Shown here: piece by piece, positions 34,843 through 46,610 of the stretch | How positions within the stretch are numbered: the first letter of the stretch is position 1 | How the letters are laid out: every line of letters begins with the position of its first letter | NCBI RefSeq assembly: GCF_000321225.1 | Contig: NW_004450285.1 | Span: forward strand, 5,037,570-5,101,569 | Direction: 5' to 3' | DNA from: Odobenus rosmarus divergens | Taxonomy: Eukaryota; Chordata; Mammalia; Carnivora; Odobenidae | DNA: 64,000 nucleotides | The notes under the pieces: generated by a model | The model's database searches: none | What the model was told of the DNA's origin: nothing | The model's input: the letters and a program-made list of their open reading frames with translations, nothing else | Position numbers and translations under genes: made by a program

Positions 34843-36394
34843 TTCACTTGTAAAGAGAACTATTTCTGGTGTTTGATATTTGGCATACAAAATGATTATA
34901 AAATGATGTTCTTCTTACTCTAAATCTTCTTTTACAGTATTTTTTCAAACATATCAAGCAAACATTCAGTAAGTATAAATGCAAATAGATCCCCTTATGG
35001 GAAAAATATTCACTTGCTTGATTTAGTTTATTAGTTTCTTTAATGTTAAATTATACTGTCATTAATATTTGTTCATAATTTTTGACAATTTCCACTGCTC
35101 TCCTCTGCTGTAAAACATTTCTCTGTGTCTCATTTCTCTTTGGCCAATTCTTGCTCCACATAAACTACTAATCCTTATAATCAGTCTAAACAAGAAAGTA
35201 GAAAAAGGAAGGAAATTGAATGCATCATCAATCAATACGTTCTGTTTTTGTTATTTTCTATCAAAGCCACCCTACTCAAATAATAATTATTCCTGAGTTT
35301 CTGTACAAAATGGAAGCTATGCAGATGAAATACAACTTTTATCTTGCCTTAGTTGGGATCTCTCTTTGTTTTCTTGTTTTTGTTTTACAAATGCAAGAAA
35401 TCCACTTGAAATAGCAAACAACCAAGGACATATAACAATAATGTCTCATGGTTTATTATGGCTTCAGGCAGGGCTTGGTCCATTGGATAAAACAATTTCA
35501 TCAGGGCTTTGTTTGCCTTTCTCCATCTCTTGAATTTGCATTCATCTGTCATGCCATCATTTGGAGGCACAATGTCTCTGAAGTGGGGAAACGGCTTATG
35601 TGGTCTTTGTAGCAGCCCAATGTATATACCTCTGTACATGGTTCTTACTGCTTAAAGTTTAGAAATAGGAGGGGCGGGAATTCCCAGAGAAATGATTGTA
35701 ATTGAATAGGTCAGAAGTCTATTAAGAATTTGAGAAAATTGTGTTGGCAAAAAAAACCATGTATTTGGGAGAAAAGCCTTTATGGTGCAAGCCTAGACTC
35801 ATGGTGGGCCCCCAAACTTGCATAAGAAACTGTGAGAACTGTATAGTCCCAATGACATCACATTCAACAAAACCCACTTCAGGTATTGCCACTTCAGAGA
35901 TTATTCAGAATAATGCATAAAGGAAACTTTCCCAGATAGTAGAACAAGGGGCCATATAGATGACCAAAACTTTCTCAAGAATATTTTCCAGAAAGAACCA
36001 CAGTTTAATCAAGGAATTTCTTTCATGTCCATGATAGTGAATTCTTATACCACCTGCCCATCAGGATTCCAAACATGCTAAATGGTGTGTCTCTAATCTT
36101 CACTCTACCAAACAGAAGTGTCTATTACAGTTATCCTGATCCTACTATACCATTAAAGAGTTAGATAATTTTTCTTTTACTTCATAGGTCTTGAAAACAC
36201 GAATTGCTATGAATCTGATGAGGAAGACTACCCATCTTCCAGAAAGTACAGATATTGAGTTGGATTCAGTGATGAGACTTTGGATTTTTTTTTCCCTTGA
36301 GGGTAGAATTTGTATGTTCTATATGTGAAGAGAGCAACGGGCTATCTGGTGACCACAAAACCAGACTGACAAGTATTGCTGGGATTCACCACCA
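34843..36394. other. Unassigned, one longer minus frame
   Basis: The minus frame 35385-35639 (84 codons) contains HFRDIVPPNDGMTDECKFKR, which looks more protein-like than most here, but I know no match. At 36188 an acceptor-like TTTTCTTTTACTTCATAG precedes an open stretch reading GLENTNCYESDEEDYPSSRK, then a stop. Both are unproven. Confidence 0.4.
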
Positions 36395-36770
36395 TTGATG
36401 TTCTTGCCCTTTCCTGGACTCACAGCTAGATCACATTTCCCCACGTATTTCATTCTAAATGGGGCACATAACTAGCTCTTGCCATTGGAATGTGATATGT
36501 CTCATTGTCAGGACAATGTAGTTGCGAGTAAGTATGCTTGCTTCCAACTCTTTCTAGTTTTTTTCTTCTTCCTTATCTGCTGTCTAGATGTGACAGCCAT
36601 TAAAGAGTGCTAGAAGACCTAGAATATGACAGAAGAAAAGAACCAGATGCCTCAATTGTTCCATAGAGAAGAATGCTGGTTACACATATCAAGCTGTAAG
36701 CTGTGATGTATACAAGAAATACACTTGTATTTGTGTTAAACCTGAGGTTTGGTGTAGTTTGTTTGCTTGT
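36395..36770 (+). repeat. MLT1-like LTR relic
   Basis: AGCTAGATCACATTTCCCCA, TTGCCATTGGAATGTGATAT and a terminal GTGTTAAACCTGAGGTTTGG with TAGTTTGTTTGCTTG give the head, centre and tail of an old MaLR-type LTR. It is strongly diverged and solo. Confidence 0.45.
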
Positions 36771-37852
36771 TTGTTTTACTGATGATCTAGAAACTCAAAG
36801 GAAATGGAAAGAAGAGAAATCTAGGTAAATATACGTAGGCATGATAAACTTAAGAGAATAAGTGCATGAAATAGAAAAAAAAGCAATAAAAAGGGATATA
36901 TCACCTAAGTCACATTTGCTTCCTTGAAAAGACTGATAAGATAGAGTCCATTTGGCATTACAGATTATTAAAGAAAGGGAGAAAGGCAAAGAATAATATG
37001 GAGAATTAAAAATTAATGGATGATACATTCAAGAATCTTAAAATATGACCTAAAACTGTATGTCTGCGGCTTCTCTCATATCAGGACATTTCTTCATGAG
37101 AAACTTATTCCCAATATTAACCTCTGCTTCTTCTTTCCCTCTCACAAACAATTAAGAGTATTTAATCTTGTTTCCAATGAAGACAACCTAAAATCACATC
37201 CAGTTACTGAATAAGCCTCAAGACTAGAGTTTAAGTTGATGTGTACTCTTTTTAGTTCTATAGCAATGCTACACTGGTATTTTCCATTACATGAAGGAAA
37301 TAGAAAATGCAACAACCACTGTATAGTGTACATACATAGTAGAGAAGTGAAGTAGAAAGGTAAAAATAAAAATAAGGTATGTGATACAGTAATCTGGAAA
37401 TGCAAGAAGCTCCAGTTATATTTCATATAACAGTTATAAGTATAGAGCTGTTTATGGCTTCATTCCTCCACTATATGTATTATTACTATGTCTTTAATAT
37501 TCAGTTATATTTTCAGTTGGTATGTTTCTTTTGCAAGCAGGGTAACCTCACACTTTCATCTTTAATTCTTGTTGTGTCATCGAGGTTCACTGGACCCAAT
37601 GTAATGTTGAAGTTTTTTTTATTGAACAATTCTAACAACTTATAAAGATTGATCTTTTCCAACTTTTTTAATTTATTGGAAGTTTTCCAAAAACAAGTAA
37701 GAATTTTTAAACAAAGAGTTTTGAAATATTTTGCAATTTTTTATTCTAGAAATGATTTCAGCATCACTCATCAATTATTATCTCATGCTAAATAAATGAC
37801 CAGAATAATAAGGAAATAGACACAGAATGGAATCATCCAGAAGGATCATGCA
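36771..37852. other. Unassigned
   Basis: Several 64-94 codon frames overlap on both strands with no family; AT-rich. Confidence 0.5.
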
Positions 37853-37868
37853 ATAGTAAAATAAATCA

Positions 37869-38061
37869 GGGGCACCTGGGTGGCTCAGTCGTTAAGCGTC
37901 TGCCTTTGGCTCGGGTCATGATCCCAGGGTCCTGTGATCGAGCCCCGCATCGGGCTCCCTGCTTGGCGGGAAGCCTGCTTCTCCCTCTCCCACTCCCCCT
38001 GCTTGTGTTCCCTTTCTTGCTGTGTCTTTCTCTGTCAAATAAATAAATAAAATCTTTAAAA
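37869..38061 (+). mobile_element. CAN-SINE, full length, young
   Basis: Intact head GGGGCACCTGGGTGGCTCAG, GATCGAGCCCCGCATCGGGC, CCCACTCCCCCTGCTTGTG, TCTGTCAAATAAATAAATAA tail. Target-site duplication AATAGTAAAATAAATCA (to 37868) and AATAGTAAAAAAATCAG (38062-38078). It keeps several CpGs. Confidence 0.96.
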
Positions 38062-38078
38062 AATAGTAAAAAAATCAG

Positions 38079-40690
38079 TACTGTACATCATCTGTAAATT
38101 TTCTTATTGTTCTATCAAAGTATTGCATTATCTTTCATGAAGATACAAATGATATGTGGAGACACCATGTTTATAAGTTTTAAAAACTTTTATTAAACTG
38201 TTGAGAATTCATATTTTTAAAAATTTTCTGCTCAGGATATAAATGAGAAAAAATTTTTAAAAATTACAAAAGAAGGTTCACAATCATGAGATAAATGCAG
38301 AGATCCACAGCAGCACTCAGATTCTAATAATGAGGATGGTATTGATTGTATTTTACTAGTCTTCATATAATGCTATCCCAAATGAATTTTCTCAAATGAG
38401 TAGAAGTCTGAGGGATTTTTCTTTCTTTTATTTTCTCTGAGAAATAATACTGGGGGACAGGGGTTGGTAGGCTTGAGGAAAGTGTAGAATATTTTAAAGA
38501 GCAGTTGGGATGAAAGGGAGAGTAAGAGAAATCAAAAGCAACACAGGATTGTTTGGTCGTTGTCGCTGATCATCAAATTATTGGTATACCTCCCACCCTG
38601 TTCTATGCTTTTCTTTCCCCCCACAAAAAATACTATTACAATGATGCCTTTATGCTTCTTTTATTAATGTTGAGCTCTCAGGTACAGAAAAATGGAGTCT
38701 GATATCCCCTCCTTACCAGTTCTTTACCTCCTCCTTAGAGGAAGCAGGAACATTTGTCTTGTTATTCCCAGGAAAGAAAATTTGTTTAGTTCCAAGAGGA
38801 AAGTCTTACTCTAGATTTAAAAGGCCCCTCAACCATGAAGAATAGAGAGTTGAGAAGTAGCTTTTGATGATTTCTTCCAAATTCTCAGGCACTTCAAAGC
38901 TCTCACACCCAAAAACATTAGGTCTGTCAAACTTTGAGGATACAGTTTTTCTTGCCTCTGTGCTGATAAGGACATGAGGAGTTAAGATATTCCATTTCTT
39001 AAGTTCTTAATTCCTTTCCATAAATCTTGTACTTTTTGATAACTAGGAATTTGAAAAGTGGGGGTTTTATCTATAGGATGTGCCTAATGTCTTCATGTAA
39101 TTATTAATAAAGTTCATTCTCATTATCAAAAGAGATATAGTTGGATCAATAAATTATATGGTCAGCCTAGAATCTTTATGGGATTATAGAATTCTATAAA
39201 ATGCTCACATAAGTGTCAGTTCATCACTAAACAGACACCCTCATGATCACTTTAGGCAGAAGGAAATGCAAATTGAACAAACTATTATGCTTATACAATC
39301 AGGATTAACTGATACCTTCTTGGGACAAGTAGTATAATTATCTTCTTTAGTTCAGATATTTCTACACATGGTTGTAATGAAGAACTAATGATGTTTATTG
39401 TAGAAGTTGAGAGCAGCTGAATGGATTAAATTAGATAATTACCAGCTGTTACTTCAAAAATTGGCCAGAACTCAGAAAAAAGCCACTTACAGGGCCCAAG
39501 AGAGTTGTGAGACACACTCAGGTGTCACACAGAAATGCAATGGCTGTAGTCTTTCTCCATACTAAAAAAGAGAAAGATTTTTCAAGTGAAGGAATTTGGC
39601 TAAGATAATAGTCAACTTTTATGAGGATTTACAAACCTCACTTCCAATCCCAGTACTTAGAATCATGAGATTTTTATAATAATCATGACTATTTTGGATT
39701 AACAGCTATATGTGAATTAGATAGCCAGCTTTCCCAATCCCTTTATGGGCTTAAAATACATATAAACCGTATCAACACTCTATTAAAGAGTTATATGATT
39801 GTTCTGAACTACTGGTGACAAAGTTTTTATATTTTTGTCATTGATGATTACATTTCTGTATTTCTTTCTTTTTCTTACATTTCTGTATTTCTATCACTGC
39901 TGATTATATTTCTAGGAGTGTTGGTTATTTCTTAGCACCAATGATTACAGAGATGTGGCAATTTGAAGTTTCCCCCATTATAATTAGTTCTCCTTTGATG
40001 GCATATTTTTCCACTGTCATTGCCTGTATAGTGTGGCACTTGTTGATTTTTTTGAGATGTAAGTGAATAAATTGCTATTCATAAGGAAATGTTCAAGTGC
40101 TTCCATTTATGATGTAAATAAATAAGTTGTGATACAGGATTTTTGGTTGATCATAGTAATTTATTAAATCAGTATACCACCCATATCTATACTGATATAT
40201 TTCTAAAGAAAGTTTTAGAATCTATCAATTATGCCAGTGAGCTTTAAATAATGACTTCAGCTTTATTATATAATAAACATGTGTTGCAAGTGTAGGAGGC
40301 AGTACTATTTCGCTCATTATCTTAGTAACAAGTTCTCTTGTTTAGTCTAGACCTGGATTTAATAGAGGCTTTAAATGTGGGAAATTTCAAAGTATTCCCT
40401 CTAACTTTACAAATTGTGTTCTGTTTTCCAGAACCACAATTATTTGATTAAAATGACTTCAGCTGGAGTATACATCAGGGCCAAAAATTAAAATCTGAAA
40501 ATTTGTCATTTACAAATGAAGACTCAACACAATGCAATTTTTGTTCATTGGGACTGTTTATAAGCTGCTGAACAATGGGGTCAATTCTTCTCTCTTTGAA
40601 GGGCGTGTAAGTTCAACTCTATGGGATATCAGCTTCACTGTTGTTCTGTATTTAGTGTTTCAATTTTCTTTTTCTTTTAGAAGATGAGGT
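38079..40690. other. Unassigned, 2.6 kb
   Basis: One of the longest stretches without a recognised repeat. At about 39850-39890 TTACATTTCTGTATTTCT occurs twice. No open frame of note. Confidence 0.5.
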
Positions 40691-40802
40691 GTTTTATTTT
40701 TTTTATTTTATTTTATTATGTTATGTTGGTCACCATACATCATTAGTTTTTGATGTAGTGATCCATGATTCATTGTTTTCGTATAATACCCAGTGCTCCA
40801 AT
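40691..40802 (-). mobile_element. Carnivore L1 3' end, antisense, truncated
   Basis: Poly-T/ATTTTATTTTATTATG on the left is the L1 tail complement. It is followed by TGGTCACCATACATCATTAG, TTTTTGATGTAGTGATCCAT and ACCCAGTGCTCC, the antisense of the L1 3' end seen at 7461. About 110 bp was copied. The frame 40689-40907 runs through it. No clean duplication. Confidence 0.85.
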
Positions 40803-41729
40803 TTTCATTCAAAGAAGTCACATTATTTCTCAAATGACATCTCTTCATGTAGATGCATAACAGCCTATACCAGAACATCAATTAATGTAGGAAAGAATTT
40901 AGAATAAACTAGATAAAGCATTTGACTATGTCTGGAGAGATGAGTTAAGGAAAATTTTCTAAGGCTTTTTTTAAAGTAATAAAAGCATTTTCATTTATAT
41001 TGAGCTTCACTGGTTGTTTCTTTAGGATAGTATAGCACCTGAGCTTTGATATAAATTCCCACTAAGCCACATGTAGTAAAGCAGAAAGAAGCCCAATAAT
41101 TTATGCTGAATTACTGCAGTGAAAAAAAATCCAAAATATAAACTAGGTCATTCTCCCATATTCGTTTTACAGAGCATGCTGTCTCTCCCAATTAAAGAAA
41201 ACTAATGTCGTGACCCAGGACACATTAAGATTTGTCTAGAAATCTCCAACTGTAGCTCCAGCTTTAGCTCTTTAAGGGGAGATAACACAATCTTCAATTT
41301 ATAACAGTATAAATCAACAATTAATAGATCAAAAATTTTTAATTTAATATTATATAATCCAAAGTTTCCATAAGTCAATAAAATCTTCTCTATCCTACCT
41401 AATTATCTCAAGATATGCCCTCTTCCACTCAGGCTTGTACCTTGCACATACTAAGCATGTTGACTCAGGTGTTCGTTCATGATATACTCTTATTTATATT
41501 CTATTTTTATTCACAGTCCATCGGGCCTCCCACTTCTGCTGCAAGGCATCTCTGACCATGTATGTCTTTTAACCTCATTGTGTTTTTCAGCATGCTCATG
41601 GAGCCCTGATAGACATTAGTTTTCTTTCTCTCAACTCCATTGCCTTCAAGTAACTTGGAAGGTGTTCAATGATCTAAAAATGGCCGCTTGCTATAAAAAT
41701 TGGACATGTAATCATAGAACAAAGAGATG
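40803..41729. other. Unassigned
   Basis: Nothing recognised. Confidence 0.5.
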
Positions 41730-41935
41730 ATATTTTTAATATGAAAATCCCTTCTCTTAATCTTCATTTTTCTCTACAACACTCAGAAATACCATATGTA
41801 TTTGGTCACTGTCTTTCTTTTTCTATAGGATGTAAAGTCTACAAGTGTGGAGGAGACTGTCTATTTTATTCATTACTGATTCCCCTGAGCCTATCATGGT
41901 ACCTGATGTTATTCCATAAATATTTGCTGATTTTT
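41730..41935 (+). repeat. L2 LINE 3' end, sense
   Basis: ATGTAAAGTCTACAAGTGTG, GACTGTCTATTTTATTCATT, CTGAGCCTATCATGGTACC and TCCATAAATATTTGCTG are the L2 3' terminus. The frame 41741-41938 is a shadow. Confidence 0.6.
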
Positions 41936-43599
41936 TAAATAAAAGTCAATAATCATTCCAAGATATTAGACTAAGGAAAGTTGGTTTAAAGATCAACAAA
42001 AAATACATCACAAAGTACTTCGTTTTTTGGTTTCTGTCATTAATGATATTTATTCCAATCATGATAAAATATTTAAATGATTTTAATTATGTGGGCAATT
42101 AGAAGCTTATGATCCCTCTTTATATATAGGTTCTACAGTATGTTACTTCAAATGTATTTGAATAATTCTTCAAAAATGATTTACCTATTCTCATTCTATG
42201 TTTTATTGATTGTTCAGTGAGGTTATGTGATAAGAGAAAATTAATTACTTAAATATTCATAATGTTGATGCTTACCTTTATTATTTAATAAAAGGGTTTT
42301 TTTTTTTAACAAGATCCTTTTGGAGGGACTAGGTCTACTGTTCTTATTTTGTTTTGATACTTGAGCTTCTGATCCTATGTGAATTCATGCAACACTCCCT
42401 AGGGAAATCTGGCATAATTTTTATCATCACGATTGTCCTTAACTGTGCTTTATTTAGGAGCCAAAGTAAAATATTCCCAAGTAAGTTCATGTCAAAAATA
42501 GGATCTAGTAACCTTATGTCCAGTAACTTCCAAGTGACTTTATATATTAATTAAAATTCTAGTTTCTTCTTGGGATTATCTGGATAAATGAAACTTATTA
42601 AATAAGAATAGCCATTCAGTGTTAGTCATATAACCATTAAGGGGAGTTCCTTAAAACATTCCTGTATTGTGATCCTTCCTATCTGATTTTAATCTGGGTG
42701 TTATGAAGTTAGAGAATAAGAACTATAGCTTTTCCTAAGGGATTCATTTAAGGGGAAATGAGTGTCATACAACACATACACATATACACACACAAACACA
42801 CACACACGCAAGCATACACTTAAGAGAGTAAGATGCAGTTAGAAATAAAACTGTAAAGTGGAGATCATGGTAATCTTCACATTAAAGAATTATTTAAAAT
42901 TAAAGCAACAAGTTGAAGAACTTGTTTCTGACTGTCACACTCCCCAACAAAATGAGAAAGTACCATCTTGATCCTGTACATGAATTTTGTGGTTTAAGTA
43001 TACATCCATCATGAGATAGGCAGTGAGTACTTCATTTTTATTTTTGATTCAAAAGGAAAAACTCAGGTAAGCAGATTTGTCTACTTTACCAACCACACCT
43101 AAGCAGCATATATATGATCCAGGAGTCATCAGTATTAGACTCAAAGGAACCTCTTTGGGTCACATTTCAGGAGAAAGCAGCACATGATTCGAGAAAATAG
43201 ACTACTGTGATGAAATTTTATATGCTCATTATCAGTGCTTATTTCCAACTTCTCAGTATTAAAATACAAAATTCTCAAATGCCTGAAAGGCAGAATGGAA
43301 TAGTTGAAATATATGTGAAATTTGAGAGAAACTGTAGAGTTTAATGATATATAATTGAATGCATGTCTACTTTTGAGCAAAAAGGAGAGAAAGTGAGAAC
43401 AAGTCAGGAAGCAAAAAGACAGAGAAGAATGAGAAAGGTTGAGAAAGAGAACATTTAAATTCAAGGGACAATATCAGCATTTTGAAAACTATGAAGTGTG
43501 AGGAAAAAGTCATGGGTATTATGGAGATTATAATACTCTTGGGAAGACAAGAGGAAAATTGGAACTAACATAGTAAAAGATTTTCTGTCAACACATACT
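41936..43599. other. Mostly unassigned
   Basis: Apart from the CA repeat at 42775, no element named. The 107-codon minus frame (43141-43464) is Ser/Phe/Leu-rich and not convincing. Confidence 0.5.
42775..42825. repeat. CA microsatellite
   Basis: ACACATACACATATACACAC, then ACAAACACACACACACGC. An imperfect CA repeat of about 50 bp. Confidence 0.85.
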
Positions 43600-43722
43600 A
43601 GAAGGTAAGCTGCTTCAAGAAGAAATTTTTATCATTTTTGTTCATTGAAGTGTTCTGACTTCCTACGACAGAGTCTGGCACATAATAGCTGTTCAAGAAA
43701 TATTTCTTGAATGAATTTAATG
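43600..43722 (+). repeat. L2 LINE 3' end, sense
   Basis: AGGTAAGCTGCTTCAAGAAG, CGACAGAGTCTGGCACATAA, TAGCTGTTCAAGAAATATTT and CTTGAATGAATTTAATGG match the last 120 bp of L2. It is followed, 200 bp later, by an L2 in the opposite direction. Confidence 0.65.
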
Positions 43723-43924
43723 GATAAGTTCATATAATAAATAAGTGTTTTCCACTGATACATTAAATTAATTGCTTACTTAGTTACATAGATTCAGTGG
43801 TTTCCAAGGAAAGAGAGATTACCTTGCAGAAATGTGGTGGTATTTTAGATGAGTTGGTAGATTTTAGGCTAATAGACTTCCAGATAGCTAGATATGAAGG
43901 GTTAGGCATAACTCATTAATTTCT

Positions 43925-45165
43925 TGTGTTAGCACATTTATTGAATAATTGTCATGTGACCATCAATATAGTAGGTCCTATGGATACAGAGGTAAAAGGC
44001 ACAATATCTGGCTTCACACAGCCTATATCCTAAGAAAAACAAGAAAAAAAAAACAGTCAATACACACAGGCAACTGTTTGCAATACAGGAAAATGATATG
44101 GTTGAGATACAAGCATACACAGGGCATAAGTGTCTATCTAGTGAGCCCTGAAGGTATGAAGAATGTTTGGAGGAAGTGGAAACTTGGGTGATCCTGAAAG
44201 ACCAATGTGTAACAAAAGTAAGGAAAAGAGAGAAATACTTTCTAGTCATCAGAAATGGTGCCTGCAAATGCCTTGGGGTTTGAGAGAGCTAGTGTTCCTG
44301 GGAAAGTAAAAGTAAGGAAGATACTTGTGGAGGAATGGCAGGGCATTGCCTGCTGAGCTACAGAGCTAAGATTTTATGCCATTGGCAATAGGAATCATGG
44401 TAAGATTCCATGCCAGTGGTTATGTGAGCAGATTTTTCTGAGAAAGGTCACCGACAGAAGAAAGAACTAGATGAGACCTCTTAGAACATGAGAATGGGTT
44501 GAATATAGCTGAGAAAGGAGATGGGGAAGGTATAGTTCTGTATCCAGATGAGAAATGGTGAGTGAGGGCCTGAACTAAGTAGGAGCAGTTGGAGTGAAGT
44601 GAGGAGGATAACATCAAGAAGTAAATAAATTATCGTGGCTGATACTTACTGAGTACTTTTCCGTACACTTTTGTATGCTTATCAACCCTTTTAATTTAAA
44701 TAACAACCCCATATGATATGTGTAATTATGTCTGTCCTCATTTTACAGATGAGAGACCTCAGAAAGTAAGTGATTCACTGAATGTCACAGTTAGTACATA
44801 CTGAGGAAGTGGTCAAGATGGAATTTAAACCTGGTTAGTCTGACTCTAGAATCCCTCTTCTTAACCACTATGTGATCATGCCCCTAGAGAGATAAAATAT
44901 ACTAATGAGGTAGAATCAACATTATTTGCTGATTAAAAGGATAAGTACTTGAGGGGGAAAGAGAAATTTAAGATGATTCCTAAGTTTCTGACTTGGGGTG
45001 GAGGTTACAGAGTAGAAGATTAATTTCACTGAGAACAGATTGACTATAAAGTGCACATGAGCCACCAACATGAAGATAGTAGGCAATGTGATTTATCAAT
45101 ATGTGTGTAGCAGAGAAGTCTCAGCTAGGGATCTAGAAGTTATGATTCCCAAGGCCATGGCTCTG
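43925..45165 (-). repeat. L2 LINE, about 1 kb, antisense, hosting a MIR
   Basis: Starts at the L2 3' end (ATTTATTGAATAATTGTCAT) and runs through GTCCTATGGATACAGAGG, TTTATGCCATTGGCAATAGG, CCAGTGGTTATGTGAGCAGA, TTAAGATGATTCCTAAGTTT and GAGATCTAGAAGTT-like text, all antisense L2 in order. A MIR interrupts it at 44641-44884. Frames at 43938-44267, 43949-44191, 44420-44617 and 45070-45261 fall inside and are not genes. Confidence 0.65.
44641..44884 (-). repeat. MIR SINE, near full length, antisense
   Basis: GATACTTACTGAGTACTTTT, TATCAACCCTTTTAATTTAA, CCTCATTTTACAGATGAGAG, TCACAGTTAGTACATACTG, TTTAAACCTGGTTAGTCTGA and CTTCTTAACCACTATGTGA are the antisense MIR landmarks in order. This is the clearest MIR in the window. 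Confidence 0.85.
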
Positions 45166-45224
45166 TGTGTGGCCATTCAGATGATTAATAGTCTGAGAAT
45201 GACCCGTAATGGATGTGGCATTCT

Positions 45225-45690
45225 AGAACAGGTAGCCATTCTCTTGTTTAGGATGCTTTGAGCTGTATCTGGAAGCCTCAAATTGGCTTAACAACGAGAA
45301 AACAGACTTCCTCCAATAACAACTTGATAGCAGTTCTCTAGATTGTTGTAACATTTCAATACTGCCATCAAGGGCTTGGGTTTTCTTTTATGTCTGTGCT
45401 CCACCATCCTCATTTTTGGCTTTGCCCTCAGAGTGTCTCTACTATGGATGATTACAAAGTACTACAGCACTTGTAGGTATCATATTAAAATAAGGCAAAA
45501 TCAGGGAAAGAAAGACATTCATATTTGTGACCTCAGATAGGTTTTAAAATGTCATTGACTATGACCACAACACATGGCCACCCTTAAGCCTCTTGTTAGC
45601 CAAAAATGGAACCACTCTCGCTCAACCCACTCAATGTCTACCTCCCTGTCAAGGATGTGGTAAATCTCTCTTGAGAAATGATGGGGAGGG
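45225..45690. repeat. Ancient mammalian dispersed repeat, family not named
   Basis: AGCCATTCTCTTGTTTAGGA, TTGAGCTGTATCTGGAAGCC, CAATACTGCCATCAAGGGC, TGTGCTCCACCATCCTCAT and GCCACCCTTAAGCCTCTTG have the texture of a common old mammalian repeat that I recognise but cannot name. It starts close to the L2 end. Confidence 0.4.
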
Positions 45691-46249
45691 GTGAATATTT
45701 TGACAAAGTTGAAATTTAATTAACAGGTGTAAAGAGTAGGATTGACTGTTCAGTAAGCAATGAATGTTTTTTTCTACTGCCGAAGAGCAGATAAAAAACA
45801 AAAAAGGAGTCCGTAAGAAGACAGGAGAGGTAAAAAGAAAATGATAGAATGTAGTGGTTCAAGGGAAAAGGATATTCTTGCATAAAGCCTGAAAAAATAA
45901 TTCATTTTAATTTACACCAAAAAGATGATATATTTTTCTTTTCTTTTCCCTTCTTTTCTCTTTGCTTTCTAACTTTTTTTCCTTGAAAAATTATGGTGAG
46001 ATAAAGTAAAAAGGGAGAGCCTTGTTTGAGGAAGGAATGGAGATGAAGAACCAAAGAAGAGTGAAAAATATTCTTTTAATTTCACTCAGAAGGAAGAGAG
46101 AAATCAGGTGGTAGCTAGAAACGTTATCGAGGGGCTTAGGGAAATCAGTGACTATATAGGTTTCTGATCTCAGAAGTGGTACATATACCTTCAAAAATTC
46201 AATGACTGTTAAAATATATGTTATATAAAGTGATACTCTGCCAGATTAC
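45691..46249. other. Unassigned
   Basis: A CTTTTC-rich pyrimidine stretch at 45930-45980; otherwise nothing recognised. Confidence 0.5.
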
Positions 46250-46610
46250 ACCACTAAAAATGTAATTATTAAGAGTGGGTATAAATTCCTCTTGTGGTTA
46301 TGTATATGCTTATTCATGTAAGGATAACCATAATCTTTGACAATTTGCTTCTTTCTAATTAATATATGCTGGATACCATTTTATATCAGTACAGATAGGT
46401 TTCCTGAATTCCTTTTGATAGATGAATAATGTGCTATCATCTGGCTATAGCATTCATTCTATAACCAAATCTTTAATGGTAGATATTTTTTTAATTATAT
46501 ACTCAGTGAGGCAATCTTATAAATACCAAACTTTCCTAGAAATTAACTTCTAGATGCAAGTTTATTATTCACAAAAAATAACTTTTACCATTTTTGAAGA
46601 TATCACCAAA
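46250..46610 (-). repeat. Old L1M ORF2-3' fragment, antisense
   Basis: GATACCATTTTATATCAGTA, GATAGATGAATAATGTGCTA, TATAACCAAATCTTTAATGG resemble the antisense of the L1M region around the end of ORF2. It is much mutated. Confidence 0.45.

Noticed and set aside
43141..43464. 107-codon minus frame as a membrane protein
   Set aside because: Its hydrophobic look comes from an A-rich plus strand (Phe, Leu, Ser codons on the minus strand). No start context or family.
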